From Hamadaea tsunoensis DSM 44101 (lineage in GTDB: Bacteria; Actinomycetota; Actinomycetes; Mycobacteriales; Micromonosporaceae), in NCBI RefSeq assembly GCF_000428945.1, contig NZ_AUAX01000002.1, positions 124,001 through 188,000 of the forward strand: a stretch of DNA of 64,000 nucleotides. Direction: 5' to 3'. The number at the start of each line of letters is the position of its first letter. The first letter of the stretch is position 1. The translations under genes and the position numbers were made by a program. The notes beneath the pieces were generated by a model. That model did not search any database and was not told the DNA's origin. It saw only the letters and a program-made list of their open reading frames with translations. Below, piece by piece: positions 1-7,971 of the stretch.

Positions 1-2
1 GC

Positions 3-944
3 CACCCCCACGTCAGGCTCGTCAACGGCTACGGCCCCACCGAGAACACCACCTTCGCCACCTGCAACACCATCACCTCTCCTGTACGCGACCACGTGCC
101 GATCGGCCGCCCCATCGCCGGTACGCGCCTCTACGTGCTCGACCCCGCCCTGCGCCCGGTCGAACCCGGCGACCGCGGCGAACTGTGGATCGCCGGAGCC
201 GGACTCAGCCGGGGCTACGTGACGGACGCGGCGGCCACCGCCGACCGGTTCCGGCCCGATCCCTTCGCCGCCGAACCGGGCGCCCGGATGTACCGCACCG
301 GCGATCTCGTCCGCGCGGTCGGTGACGGCGAGCTCGAATTCCTCGGCCGGGCCGACCGGCAGGTGAAGATCCGCGGCTTCCGGGTCGAGCCGGGCGAGAT
401 CGAACGGACGATGACGTCGCTGCCCGGCGTACGCGAAGCCGTCGTCCTCAGCGCCGGCACCGGCAGCCACGACACGCACCTGGTCGCGTACGTGTGCACA
501 CAGGACGGAGCCCCGGCCGAGCACCTGTCGACCTGGATGCGGCGGGAACTGCGCCGGCTCGTGCCGCCCTACCTGATCCCGTCGGCGTTCATCGCGGTGG
601 ACGAGCTGCCCCTGACCGCCAACGGAAAGGTCGACCGGGCCCGGCTGGCACCGCCCGAGCGCGCCGAACGCGACAGCGACGCCGATTTCGTCGCCGCGTC
701 CTCGCCCACGGAGCAGCTGGTCTGCGACATGTGGGCCGAAGCGCTGGGGATCGACCGGGTCGGCGTACTGGACGAGTTCTTCGAGCTCGGCGGCAACTCG
801 CTGCTGGCGATGGACCTGGTCAGCCGCACCGAGGCGGTCGCCGGGCTGCCGCTGCCCTACCGCGTGCTGCTGGAGAACCCCACCGTGCACGAGTTCGCCA
901 CCGCCGTCGACGCCCTCCTCGGGCAGGGAAGCGAGAAGCAGTGA
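3..944 (+). CDS. Non-ribosomal peptide synthetase, C-terminal adenylation + carrier domains (5' end outside window)
   Basis: Open from the window edge, so only the last 313 residues are visible. Adenylation core motifs appear in order: NGYGPTE (A5), GELWIAGAGLSRGY (A6), YRTGDL (A7), GRADRQVKIRGFRVEPGEIE (A8) and NGKVDR with the catalytic A10 lysine. A carrier domain follows with FFELGGNSLLAM, whose Ser takes phosphopantetheine. The protein ends about 45 residues after that Ser, so this is a terminal A-T unit with no thioesterase. Specificity residues lie partly upstream, so the substrate cannot be read. The stop overlaps the start of the following P450 gene (GTGA), which implies translational coupling. 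In known pathways such A-T proteins hold an amino acid for an oxidative partner (NovH/NovI, NikP1/NikQ); that role is inferred here. Confidence 0.93.
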   Translation, partial: HPHVRLVNGYGPTENTTFATCNTITSPVRDHVPIGRPIAGTRLYVLDPALRPVEPGDRGELWIAGAGLSRGYVTDAAATADRFRPDPFAAEPGARMYRTGDLVRAVGDGELEFLGRADRQVKIRGFRVEPGEIERTMTSLPGVREAVVLSAGTGSHDTHLVAYVCTQDGAPAEHLSTWMRRELRRLVPPYLIPSAFIAVDELPLTANGKVDRARLAPPERAERDSDADFVAASSPTEQLVCDMWAEALGIDRVGVLDEFFELGGNSLLAMDLVSRTEAVAGLPLPYRVLLENPTVHEFATAVDALLGQGSEKQ

Positions 945-2203
945 GGATCACCGCACCGGCGCCGTCGGACCGCGTGGACCCGGCCGGCATCGACCTCTAC
1001 GACCCGCGCTTGTACGCGTACGGCGATGCTCATCTGGCCTGGCAGACCCTGCGCCGCGAGGAGCCGGTGTTCTGGCAGGACCTGCCGGACGGCCGGGGCT
1101 TCTGGTCGGTGACCAAGTACGACGACGTCCGCCGGGTGCTGTCCGACCACGAGGCGTTCACCTCGCAGCGCGGCGCGATCCTGAAGATGCTCGGCACGGA
1201 GGACCCGGCCGGCGGCCACCAGATGGCGGTGACGGACCCGCCCCGCCACACGCACGTCCGCCGCCCGCTGGAGGCGATGATGACCCCGGCCGCCCTGCGG
1301 CCGTTCGTCCCGCGGATCCGGGCAGGAATCCAGGGGCTGCTGGCCGGGATGTGCGACGGTGAGCCGTGGGACCTCGGCGTCGCGATGACCGCGCTGCCGA
1401 TGATCGTGTCGGGCGCGCTGATGGGCCTGCCCGAGGAGGACTTCCCCGAACTGGTCCGCCTCGGCCTGATGACCGTCGCCCCCGACGACGAGGAGTTCCA
1501 GGTCGGCACCGGCTCCACCACGACGCTGCGGGCGGCCCACACCGGCCTGTTCTCGTACTTCGCCGAGCAGGTCCGCGCCCGCCGCCGCGCCGCGCCGCCC
1601 GACCTCGGCGATCGCGACCTCATCGGCCGCCTGATGACGATGGAGGTCGAGGGCTCGCCGATGACCGACGGCGAGATCGTGTCGAACTGCTACTCGATGC
1701 TGCTCGGCGCGAACGTCAACACCGGTCACGTGATCTCCGCGGCCGTCCTCGAACTGTTCGACGACTTCGAGCAGTACGACCGCTGGTCCCGCGACGAGGC
1801 CGGGCTCAAGACCGGGCTGACCGAGGCGCTGCGCTGGTCGTCGCCGGTCCTGCACTTCCTGCGGTACGCCGTCGACGACGTGGAGATCGGCGGCCGCAAA
1901 ATCCAGGCCCGGCAGGGCGTCGTGGCGTGGATCGCCTCGGCCAACCGGGACGAGGACGTCTTCGACGACCCGTTCCGCTTCGACACGCGGCGGCGGCCCA
2001 ACCGGGAGATCTCCTTCGGCTACGGGCCGCACCGGTGCATCGGGACGGCAGCCGCCCGGATCACGCTCGACCTGACCTTGAAGGAGATCTTCGCCCGGGT
2101 CGAGCGCTTCGAACCTGCGGGCGAGGTGGAGCACCTGTGCTCGAACTTCACCGGCGGGATCAAGCATCTTCCGGTCCTGGCCCATCCCCGGATCCAGCGC
2201 TGA
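941..2203 (+). CDS. Cytochrome P450 (P450-1), coupled to the NRPS A-T unit
   Basis: 420 residues, normal length for a bacterial P450. GTG at 941 overlaps the NRPS stop and is preceded by a GGGAA element, so I prefer it to any upstream start. Visible motifs are the K-helix ExxR (EALR), heme loop FGYGPHRCIG with the axial Cys, and an I-helix GANVNT in which Asn takes the place of the usual acid but Thr is kept. The C-terminal NFTGGIKHLPV block differs from the three other P450s in this window, so it belongs to another subfamily. Overlap with an A-T NRPS suggests it oxidises a carrier-bound aminoacyl group, for example beta-hydroxylation. That is a family analogy, not something the sequence proves. 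Confidence 0.93.
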   Translation: MRITAPAPSDRVDPAGIDLYDPRLYAYGDAHLAWQTLRREEPVFWQDLPDGRGFWSVTKYDDVRRVLSDHEAFTSQRGAILKMLGTEDPAGGHQMAVTDPPRHTHVRRPLEAMMTPAALRPFVPRIRAGIQGLLAGMCDGEPWDLGVAMTALPMIVSGALMGLPEEDFPELVRLGLMTVAPDDEEFQVGTGSTTTLRAAHTGLFSYFAEQVRARRRAAPPDLGDRDLIGRLMTMEVEGSPMTDGEIVSNCYSMLLGANVNTGHVISAAVLELFDDFEQYDRWSRDEAGLKTGLTEALRWSSPVLHFLRYAVDDVEIGGRKIQARQGVVAWIASANRDEDVFDDPFRFDTRRRPNREISFGYGPHRCIGTAAARITLDLTLKEIFARVERFEPAGEVEHLCSNFTGGIKHLPVLAHPRIQR

Positions 2204-2234
2204 CCCGGGCCGGTAAGCAGGCCTGCCGGAGGCG

Positions 2235-3434
2235 TCAGAGCGTGACGGGCAGCGCCGCGAGCCGGTGCGCCTCCGGATCGTCCACATAGGTCAGATCGGC
2301 GGGGTCGGCAGCCAGGGCGAGCTCCGGGAACCTTTGCAGGACGCGCGTCAGAGCCACGTCGATGATCACCCGGCCGAGCGCGTTGCCGGCGCAGCCGTGC
2401 GGCCCGTGCGCGAAACCCAGGTGCGGCGGCGAACCCGCCCGCAACGGCCGCGCCAGCCAGAGCCGGTCCGGCTCGGCGAAGACCCGCGGATCCCGGTTGG
2501 CGGCCGCGATGCAACCCACCACCGCACTGCCGCGCGGGATGACCACGCCGTGCACTTCGACGTCGGCGACCGCGTACCGCGGGGTGCTCAGCACGTGCAG
2601 ACCGCACCAGCGGACGAGTTCGTCGATCGCGGTCGCCGCGCCGGCCTCACCTGAGCGCAGGGCCGCGCACTGGTCCGGGTGGGTCAGCAGGGCGAGGAAC
2701 GCACTGGCCAGCAGCCCGGACACAGTGGACGACGCCATGATGTTGATCCAGACGAAGCCCTCCAGGTCCGCGGCGGCCGGCTTCGGGTCGCCGGCCAGCA
2801 GGAGCGAGAGGACGTCCTCGCCCGGATGCGCCTGCCGGTACGCGATCGCCGCCCGCGACCGGTCGAGGATGGCCGGCATGACCTCGGCGAAGCGGCCCGG
2901 GACACCGGAGCCGACCGGCTCGGGGAACCCGCGCCACTGAACGTGGTCCGCCTCCGGGATGCCGAGGAAGGCGGCGGTGGCGTCGATCGGCAGCGGGTCC
3001 GCGAAATGCCGCAGCAGGTCGACCGCACCACCCTCGGCGCGGTCCGGCAGCTCGTCGAGCAGCGCGTCGACGATCGACTCGATCCGGGGCCGGAACTCCG
3101 CGGCCCGCTGCGGGGTGAACGTCCGCGCCATCCCCGACCGCAGCCGTTTGTGACCCTCGTGGTCGACCAGGGTTGCTTGGATCTGCGCGCCGCCCTCCGG
3201 CGGGACGTCCGGGGTCACCGCGCTGTCGGCGGTGAACGCGAACCGGGGGTCGGCGAACATCGAGCGGACGTCGGCGAACCTGGTCAGCGCCCACTTGGCG
3301 GGCAGACCCAGCGCCAGTACGCGTACCAGCGGGGACTCCTCGCGCAGGCGGCCGTAGACGCCGATCGGGTCGCGGTGGACCTCCGGGTCGTGGACGACGA
3401 TCCTCGGCACCGAGGCGATCGCGGGCTGCGTCAC
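2235..3434 (-). CDS. Cytochrome P450 (P450-2), paralogue of P450-3 and P450-4
   Basis: 399 residues. GTG start at 3434, two bases after the stop of the JmjC gene, so the two are translationally coupled. Heme loop FAHGPHGCAG, ExxR as ELVR, and the conserved PRYA and AANRDPRVF blocks are present. The I-helix reads MASSTVSG, so the acid of the AGxDTT consensus is replaced by Ser. Extensive block identity with the P450s at 7972-9261 and 11901-13103 shows recent paralogy. It converges on P450-1 with a 31-base gap. Likely a tailoring oxidase of the same pathway as the JmjC oxygenase; substrate unknown. Confidence 0.92.
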   Translation of the reverse strand: MTQPAIASVPRIVVHDPEVHRDPIGVYGRLREESPLVRVLALGLPAKWALTRFADVRSMFADPRFAFTADSAVTPDVPPEGGAQIQATLVDHEGHKRLRSGMARTFTPQRAAEFRPRIESIVDALLDELPDRAEGGAVDLLRHFADPLPIDATAAFLGIPEADHVQWRGFPEPVGSGVPGRFAEVMPAILDRSRAAIAYRQAHPGEDVLSLLLAGDPKPAAADLEGFVWINIMASSTVSGLLASAFLALLTHPDQCAALRSGEAGAATAIDELVRWCGLHVLSTPRYAVADVEVHGVVIPRGSAVVGCIAAANRDPRVFAEPDRLWLARPLRAGSPPHLGFAHGPHGCAGNALGRVIIDVALTRVLQRFPELALAADPADLTYVDDPEAHRLAALPVTL

Positions 3435-3436
3435 GG

Positions 3437-4324
3437 TCAGCTCACATACGTCAGATAGGACTTGTACAAGGGGAAGATGACCTGCGGCGGTACGCGCAGC
3501 CCGACGCCGAGCAGCGACAGCAGGTTGTAGTAGCTGTTCTTCCAGGGAGCGCCGCGCGCGACGCTGACCAGCCCGTCCCGGGCGCTGTCGGCCGTGTGCC
3601 AGTCGATGTTGAACGCGACCGTCATGCTCAGGTTGGTGACGTGGTGCAGCGTGCCCGACGGCATGTACAGGGTGTCGCCGGGTTCCAGGTCGACCGTCAC
3701 CGGCGTCACGCCGGAGGCGAGCGGGAACGCCTCAGGGTCCGGCTCGATCGGGTCGTAGCGCATCCACCGCCAGCTCTTGGGGTAGCACAGGGCGCGCTGC
3801 TCGGCCGGGATGAGCACGAACCGCTTGTGCCCGGCCAGGTGGAAGAACAGGTTGTGGGTCAGCAGCGTGTCGAAGTGCAGCGGCGTCGAGCTGCCGGTCG
3901 GGCCCATGAAGAACTGCGCGTACTCCTGCCACGACTGCCAGTACCACTTCGGGAACAGCGGCAGCGGGAACGGGGACGCTTCCTCGGCCAGTTCGGGGAA
4001 GAAGCGGAAGATCGGCACGTCGTGGAGGTAGCCGGGCCCCACCGAGGGTTCGCCCGCCCGCGTACGCGCCTCGTGCTGCTCCAGCGCGTCGGCATAGTCG
4101 CCGATCGACATCGAGACGCGGCGCCCGTCGGCGACCGAACCCGTCTTCACCCCGAGCTTGGCCGAGTCGGGCAGCCGGCGGAAGCGTTCCAGGCCCCAGT
4201 CGAGGGCCTTCCACTCGGCGGTCAGGCCGCGCAGGACCACCGGTCGGCGGGGCTTGACGAAGTCGCCGTAGAAGCCGGGGCGGTCGATGCCTTCGACGAC
4301 CGGCACCGAATCCCAGCTACGCAT
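3437..4324 (-). CDS. JmjC/cupin-8 family Fe(II)/2-oxoglutarate oxygenase
   Basis: 295 residues, the usual size of bacterial cupin_8 (PF13621) hydroxylases. It starts at ATG 4324 behind AGGACA. The double-stranded beta-helix metal site is visible: HFD (first His and Asp) in TPLHFDTLLTHN, the nearby Lys of GHKRFVLIP that normally contacts 2-oxoglutarate, and the distal His in MPSGTLHHVTN. Relatives hydroxylate amino acid side chains in proteins or peptides, or tRNA bases. It is first in a two-gene operon with P450-2 (2-base gap). In this setting it is most simply a side-chain hydroxylase acting on a peptide or carrier-bound amino acid (inference). Confidence 0.88.
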   Translation of the reverse strand: MRSWDSVPVVEGIDRPGFYGDFVKPRRPVVLRGLTAEWKALDWGLERFRRLPDSAKLGVKTGSVADGRRVSMSIGDYADALEQHEARTRAGEPSVGPGYLHDVPIFRFFPELAEEASPFPLPLFPKWYWQSWQEYAQFFMGPTGSSTPLHFDTLLTHNLFFHLAGHKRFVLIPAEQRALCYPKSWRWMRYDPIEPDPEAFPLASGVTPVTVDLEPGDTLYMPSGTLHHVTNLSMTVAFNIDWHTADSARDGLVSVARGAPWKNSYYNLLSLLGVGLRVPPQVIFPLYKSYLTYVS

Positions 4325-4375
4325 ATGACTGTCCTATCGGGGAATGAAGCTGAACCGCCGATTTCGCGATCATGT

Positions 4376-4381
4376 TAACAT
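4376..4381 (+). promoter_or_regulatory. -10 element (TAACAT) of a leaderless transcript
   Basis: TAACAT lies six bases upstream of ATG 4388 and no ribosome binding site is present. Transcription would begin at or next to the start codon, as in many leaderless actinobacterial genes. Confidence 0.5.
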
Positions 4382-4387
4382 GCCTCG

Positions 4388-5083
4388 ATGGCTGACGGAA
4401 CCGCTATGAACCTGGCCCGGCGCCGCGAGCTCGCGCGACAGCTGCTCGACGGATACGTGCACGGGCCGGCGGCGTCGACCGAGGCCACGGCCCAGGCACT
4501 GACCAAAGTAGAGGACGCCGCGACGATCGTGTTCGTCGAGGGCATCAGCGATCAGATCGCGCTGGAGACCGTCGCGCTGCGATTCGAGCGGGACCTGCTC
4601 GCGGAAGGCATCGTCGTGCTGCCCATCGGCGGTGCCCACGCGCTCGCCCGCTACGCCCGCCAGTTCGGCCCGCTCGGTGCCGGCGTACGCCTCGCCGGGC
4701 TGTGCGACGCCGCCGAGGAAGAGGTCTACCGGCGCGGGCTGACCGAGGCGGAGGTCGGCGCGGCCCGCACGACGGTCGAACTGGAGCAGCTGGGCTTCTT
4801 CGTCTGCGTCGAGGACCTCGAAGACGAGTTCGTCCGCGCCATCGGACCGCAGCGCGTCGAGGAGCTGTTCGACTCCCAGGGCGACCTGGGTTCCTTCCGT
4901 ACGCTGCAGACCCAGCCGGCGTGGCGCGGCCGCGAGGTGGGCGACCAGATGCGGCGCTTCTTCGGCAGCGGGTCGCGCCGCAAGCTGCGGTACGCCCGCC
5001 TGCTCGCGGAGTCGGTCGAGATGGACAAGATGCCCTACCCGCTGGAAGGCCTGCTCGACACCCTGGAGCGACCTCCTCGATAG
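4388..5083 (+). CDS. Stand-alone TOPRIM (OLD-type) domain protein
   Basis: 231 residues. The TOPRIM metal-binding motifs are visible: the Glu of VFVEGISDQIALE near residue 50 and the acidic LAGLCDAAEEE motif near residue 110. This is the C-terminal nuclease/nucleotidyl-transferase fold of OLD-family endonucleases without their ABC-ATPase half, and there is no ATPase gene beside it. ATG 4388 fits a leaderless start; ATG 4406 is an alternative. It is divergent from the JmjC gene with a 63-base gap. The function is not known. It could be a nucleic-acid or nucleotide-processing enzyme unrelated to the metabolite locus. Confidence 0.8.
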   Translation: MADGTAMNLARRRELARQLLDGYVHGPAASTEATAQALTKVEDAATIVFVEGISDQIALETVALRFERDLLAEGIVVLPIGGAHALARYARQFGPLGAGVRLAGLCDAAEEEVYRRGLTEAEVGAARTTVELEQLGFFVCVEDLEDEFVRAIGPQRVEELFDSQGDLGSFRTLQTQPAWRGREVGDQMRRFFGSGSRRKLRYARLLAESVEMDKMPYPLEGLLDTLERPPR

Positions 5084-5096
5084 ACGGAGGTCGCTC
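5066..5096. terminator. Bidirectional stem-loop terminator
   Basis: Perfect 11-bp arms, GAGCGACCTCC (5066-5076) and GGAGGTCGCTC (5086-5096), with a 9-base loop. The loop contains the stop codon of the TOPRIM gene. It sits between two convergent genes. Confidence 0.75.
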
Positions 5097-5112
5097 GGCA
5101 CCCGTCAGGTCG

Positions 5113-5850
5113 TCACCAGGGGATGGTGCCGTCGTCGTCGAAGAACGAGCCGGTCGGGCCGCCGTCCGGCAGCAGGGCGAGCCGGATCGCGGTGGCCGCG
5201 CCCTGCTCGGGGGTACGCGGTCCGTGGAAGCCGGTGAAGTCGGTCGCGACCAGGCCCGGGCACGCGGCGTTGATCAGGATGCCCGTACCGGCGAACTGCC
5301 GGGCGTACTGCACGGTGACGGCGTTGAGGTACGTCTTGGTCGGCGCGTACGCCGCCATGACGGGTCCCATCTCGATGTCCGGATCCGCCTGCAGGGTCAG
5401 GGAGCCCACGGAGCTGGAGACGTTGACGATGCGCGGTGACGGGGAGCGCCGCAGCAGCGGCAGCATCGCGTTGGTCACCTGGATCACGCCCAGCACGTTC
5501 GTCTCCACCACGGCCCGGACCACGTCCAGGTCGAGATCGGTCGGGCCCTGGAGCCATCCCGGCCCCATCGCACCGGAGATCCCGGCGTTGTTGACCAGGA
5601 TGTCCAGCCCTCCGGCCTGCGACTCGATCAGCTCGGCCGCCTCGGTGACGCTGCGCCGGCTGGTCACGTCCAGCGGTACGCCGAACGCGTCCACCCCGTC
5701 CGCGCGCAGCTTCTCGACGGCGGTTTCGAGCCGCGCCTCGTCGCGCGCTCCCACGCCCACGCGGTGTCCCCGTGCGCCGAGACCGGCCGCGATCGCATAT
5801 CCGATGCCTTTGTTCGCGCCGGTCACCAGCGCGATCTTCACGTTGCTCAT
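5113..5850 (-). CDS. SDR-family NAD(P)-dependent oxidoreductase
   Basis: 245 residues, a classical short-chain dehydrogenase. The cofactor motif TGANKGIG is at residues 10-17, followed by NNAG, a catalytic Ser in VNVSSSVG and YxxxK as YAPTK. Divergent from the LysR regulator with a 94-base gap, a common regulator-target arrangement. The substrate cannot be inferred. It may be a local detoxification enzyme rather than part of the metabolite locus. Confidence 0.9.
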   Translation of the reverse strand: MSNVKIALVTGANKGIGYAIAAGLGARGHRVGVGARDEARLETAVEKLRADGVDAFGVPLDVTSRRSVTEAAELIESQAGGLDILVNNAGISGAMGPGWLQGPTDLDLDVVRAVVETNVLGVIQVTNAMLPLLRRSPSPRIVNVSSSVGSLTLQADPDIEMGPVMAAYAPTKTYLNAVTVQYARQFAGTGILINAACPGLVATDFTGFHGPRTPEQGAATAIRLALLPDGGPTGSFFDDDGTIPW

Positions 5851-5932
5851 GCCGATGATGCTCGCGGCCAGGCGCGCCGAGCGTCCAACACCGAAGCGGT
5901 ATTCTGCGATACCCGGCAGGTATCACCCCAGG

Positions 5933-5938
5933 TACGCT
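5933..5938 (+). promoter_or_regulatory. -10 element (TACGCT) of a leaderless transcript
   Basis: TACGCT lies six bases before ATG 5945, with no ribosome binding site. Same spacing as at 4376, 24472 and 30629. Confidence 0.45.
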
Positions 5939-5944
5939 ACGGCC

Positions 5945-6832
5945 ATGGACACCTTGGAGACCCGCGAGCTGAGGTATTTCGTCGCCGTCGCCGAGGAGCT
6001 GCACTTCGGTCGCGCCGCCGACCGGCTGGGCATGGCCCAGCCGCCGCTGTCGCGGGCCATCCAGCAACTCGAGCGGCGCCTCGGCGTCTGCCTGCTGGAG
6101 CGCGACCGCCGCGGCGTCCAGCTGACCGGCGCCGGCCAGGTGCTGCTGCGCGAGGGCCGCGTGGCACTGGACGCGACCGCGGCCGCGGCCCGCCGCACCC
6201 GTCGAGCCAGCCTCGCGGACAGCGCGGGCAGCCCCCGCGAACGGCTGGTCATCGGGGTGAAGGCCGCCGCGTCCCACGATCTGCTGCAGAGGCTGCTGGC
6301 CGCGTACGCCGCCGAGCCCGACGCCGCGGAGATCGAAGTGCTGGCGGGCGGTTTCGCCGAGCAGGAGGAGATGCTCCGCGACGGCCGCGCCGACGTCGCG
6401 CTCCTGCTGGTGCCGTTCAATTCCCTGGCCGGGTTCGACAGCGAGGAACTGCAGACCGAGGGACGCATCGCGGTCCTGCCCGCGGCGCATCCCCTCGCGA
6501 CACGCACAGCGCTCTCGATGGCCGACATCAGCGACATCCCCGATCTTCCGCTGGCCCGCTGGCCACGGCACGGCACGTACGCGCCGGGCCCCGGCCCGGA
6601 AGTCCACGACCACACGCAACTGGCCCAGCTGATCGCCCTCGGGCGCACCGTGGCGGTCGTCCCCGCCTCCGCCCGCACCTGGCTATGGCACGACCACGCC
6701 GCCGTGCCCCTGACGGACGCGGCGCCGGTCGTCACCCACATCGCCTGGCCGCCGCACAGCCGCTCCCTGGCCCTCGCCGCGCTGATCCGCACGGCCACGC
6801 GGCTGACTTCGGCCACCGCGTCGAACCGCTGA
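5945..6832 (+). CDS. LysR-family transcriptional regulator
   Basis: 295 residues. The N-terminal winged helix-turn-helix is typical (ELRYFVAVAEELHFGRAADR, then PPLSRAIQQLE), with a substrate-binding region from about residue 90. ATG 5945 is chosen because it opens directly on the LysR N-terminal consensus and has a -10 element six bases upstream. The open frame continues upstream without homology. It probably regulates the divergent SDR gene. The C-terminal half is somewhat short but complete. Confidence 0.9.
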   Translation: MDTLETRELRYFVAVAEELHFGRAADRLGMAQPPLSRAIQQLERRLGVCLLERDRRGVQLTGAGQVLLREGRVALDATAAAARRTRRASLADSAGSPRERLVIGVKAAASHDLLQRLLAAYAAEPDAAEIEVLAGGFAEQEEMLRDGRADVALLLVPFNSLAGFDSEELQTEGRIAVLPAAHPLATRTALSMADISDIPDLPLARWPRHGTYAPGPGPEVHDHTQLAQLIALGRTVAVVPASARTWLWHDHAAVPLTDAAPVVTHIAWPPHSRSLALAALIRTATRLTSATASNR

Positions 6833-6891
6833 TTCGTGCTGGTGCTGGTAGCGTCCCGGTCGCACACCCGCGACCGCCGCGACGCCTCACA

Positions 6892-7665
6892 TTACGGACG
6901 CGGTTCTCCGATGAGGTCTCGTTCGAACTCGGCGAGCAGGGTCGCCGGACCTTCGAGGAACGTGTGGTGGCCTCCGTCGAGCGTCACCTGACGGCAGTCG
7001 GCGGTCGTGTCACGCCAGCCGCTCATCGACGCGACCGGGATCTCGTGGTCGTCGGCCCAGCCGAGGGCGGTGACCCCGCAGGCGAGTGACGGTGTCTGCG
7101 CCACCTTGTACTGCCGGTTGGCCTCCAGGTCGGCGATGAGCAGGTCGAGGCCCATCTCGATCAGCTGCGGCGACGGCTGGCCGCCGAGGCTGACCGTCAG
7201 CCGCCGCAGTTCTTCGGCGAGGCCCTCGCGGTCGAGGTCCAGGAACCGCCCGGCCGGGCCGTCCTGGGGAGCGACCTGCGAGGAGATGAACAGGCGCCGG
7301 GGCATCGGGCGGCCGGCGGCGTGCAGCTGTCGGGCGAGCTCGACCCCGTAGAGCGCGCCGCCGCAGTGGCCGAACAGCCCGAACGGTACGTCGAACACGT
7401 CCGTCTCGGTCTCGATGATCGACTGCGCGAACGCCTCGTAGGTCTGAAAGTGCGGATCGCGGATGCGGCTCTCCCGGCCGGGCGGCTGGACGAAGCACAC
7501 GTCGATCGGCCCGATGCGGCGCGGCCAGCGGTGGTACATGGACGCACCGCAACCGCTGTAGGGGAAGCAGAAGAGCCGGAACTCGGCCGTCGGATCGGGG
7601 CGGCGCAACAGCCACCGAGGTTTGGCCGGAGCAGGGCTGGTCGAAGCAGAAGTGGAGGCGGTCAC
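6892..7665 (-). CDS. Type II thioesterase with Cys nucleophile
   Basis: 257 residues, alpha/beta-hydrolase of the NRPS/PKS type II thioesterase family. FCFPYSGCGASMYHRW gives the oxyanion region, and the catalytic His is in DGGHHTFLEG. The nucleophile elbow reads GHCGGA where the family normally has GHSMGA, so the nucleophile would be Cys. GTG 7665 is preceded by GGGAGG at ten bases. It is last of a run on this strand after P450-3 and the small peptide gene. Family members remove stalled acyl groups from carrier domains. Cys variants are known in some terminal thioesterases that make strained or amide products, so a biosynthetic role is possible. Confidence 0.9.
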   Translation of the reverse strand: MTASTSASTSPAPAKPRWLLRRPDPTAEFRLFCFPYSGCGASMYHRWPRRIGPIDVCFVQPPGRESRIRDPHFQTYEAFAQSIIETETDVFDVPFGLFGHCGGALYGVELARQLHAAGRPMPRRLFISSQVAPQDGPAGRFLDLDREGLAEELRRLTVSLGGQPSPQLIEMGLDLLIADLEANRQYKVAQTPSLACGVTALGWADDHEIPVASMSGWRDTTADCRQVTLDGGHHTFLEGPATLLAEFERDLIGEPRP

Positions 7666-7753
7666 TGTTTCGCAGGCCTCCCACCGTCAACGGGTGAAGG
7701 TCGCGCGAATGGTTGGTTCCCCGGCTCTAGCAGGTCGAGAAACCAACCAGACG

Positions 7754-7909
7754 TCACGCGATGGTGGACTCGGCGTACGGGTCGACGACCTCGCTGGTGC
7801 TGAACATGATCTGCTCGTCCAGCTTGAGCACCAGCTCCCGAAGCTCATCGGGGGTCAGGGCGGCGAACTCGTCAGCGTCGATGAGCTGGGACAGGACAGT
7901 CCGGTACAT
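7754..7909 (-). CDS. 51-residue putative precursor (RiPP-like) peptide
   Basis: ATG 7909 is preceded by AAAGGAGGG at an ideal distance, one of the strongest ribosome binding sites in the window, so the frame is very likely translated. The peptide is acidic. It has a helical middle, LTPDELRELVLKLDEQ, reminiscent of a recognition leader, and a Ser/Thr-rich tail ending STSEVVDPYAESTIA with one Tyr and one Phe. There is no signal peptide, carrier motif or Cys. It lies 62 bases after P450-3 and 88 before the thioesterase on the same strand. I do not recognise the family. It could be the precursor of a P450-modified peptide, or a small accessory protein for the NRPS or P450s. Confidence 0.7.
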   Translation of the reverse strand: MYRTVLSQLIDADEFAALTPDELRELVLKLDEQIMFSTSEVVDPYAESTIA

Positions 7910-7971
7910 GTTGTGTCCCTCCTTTCCACAGTGACAATTGAAGTTGATCCTCACATGGTGAACGACGAACG

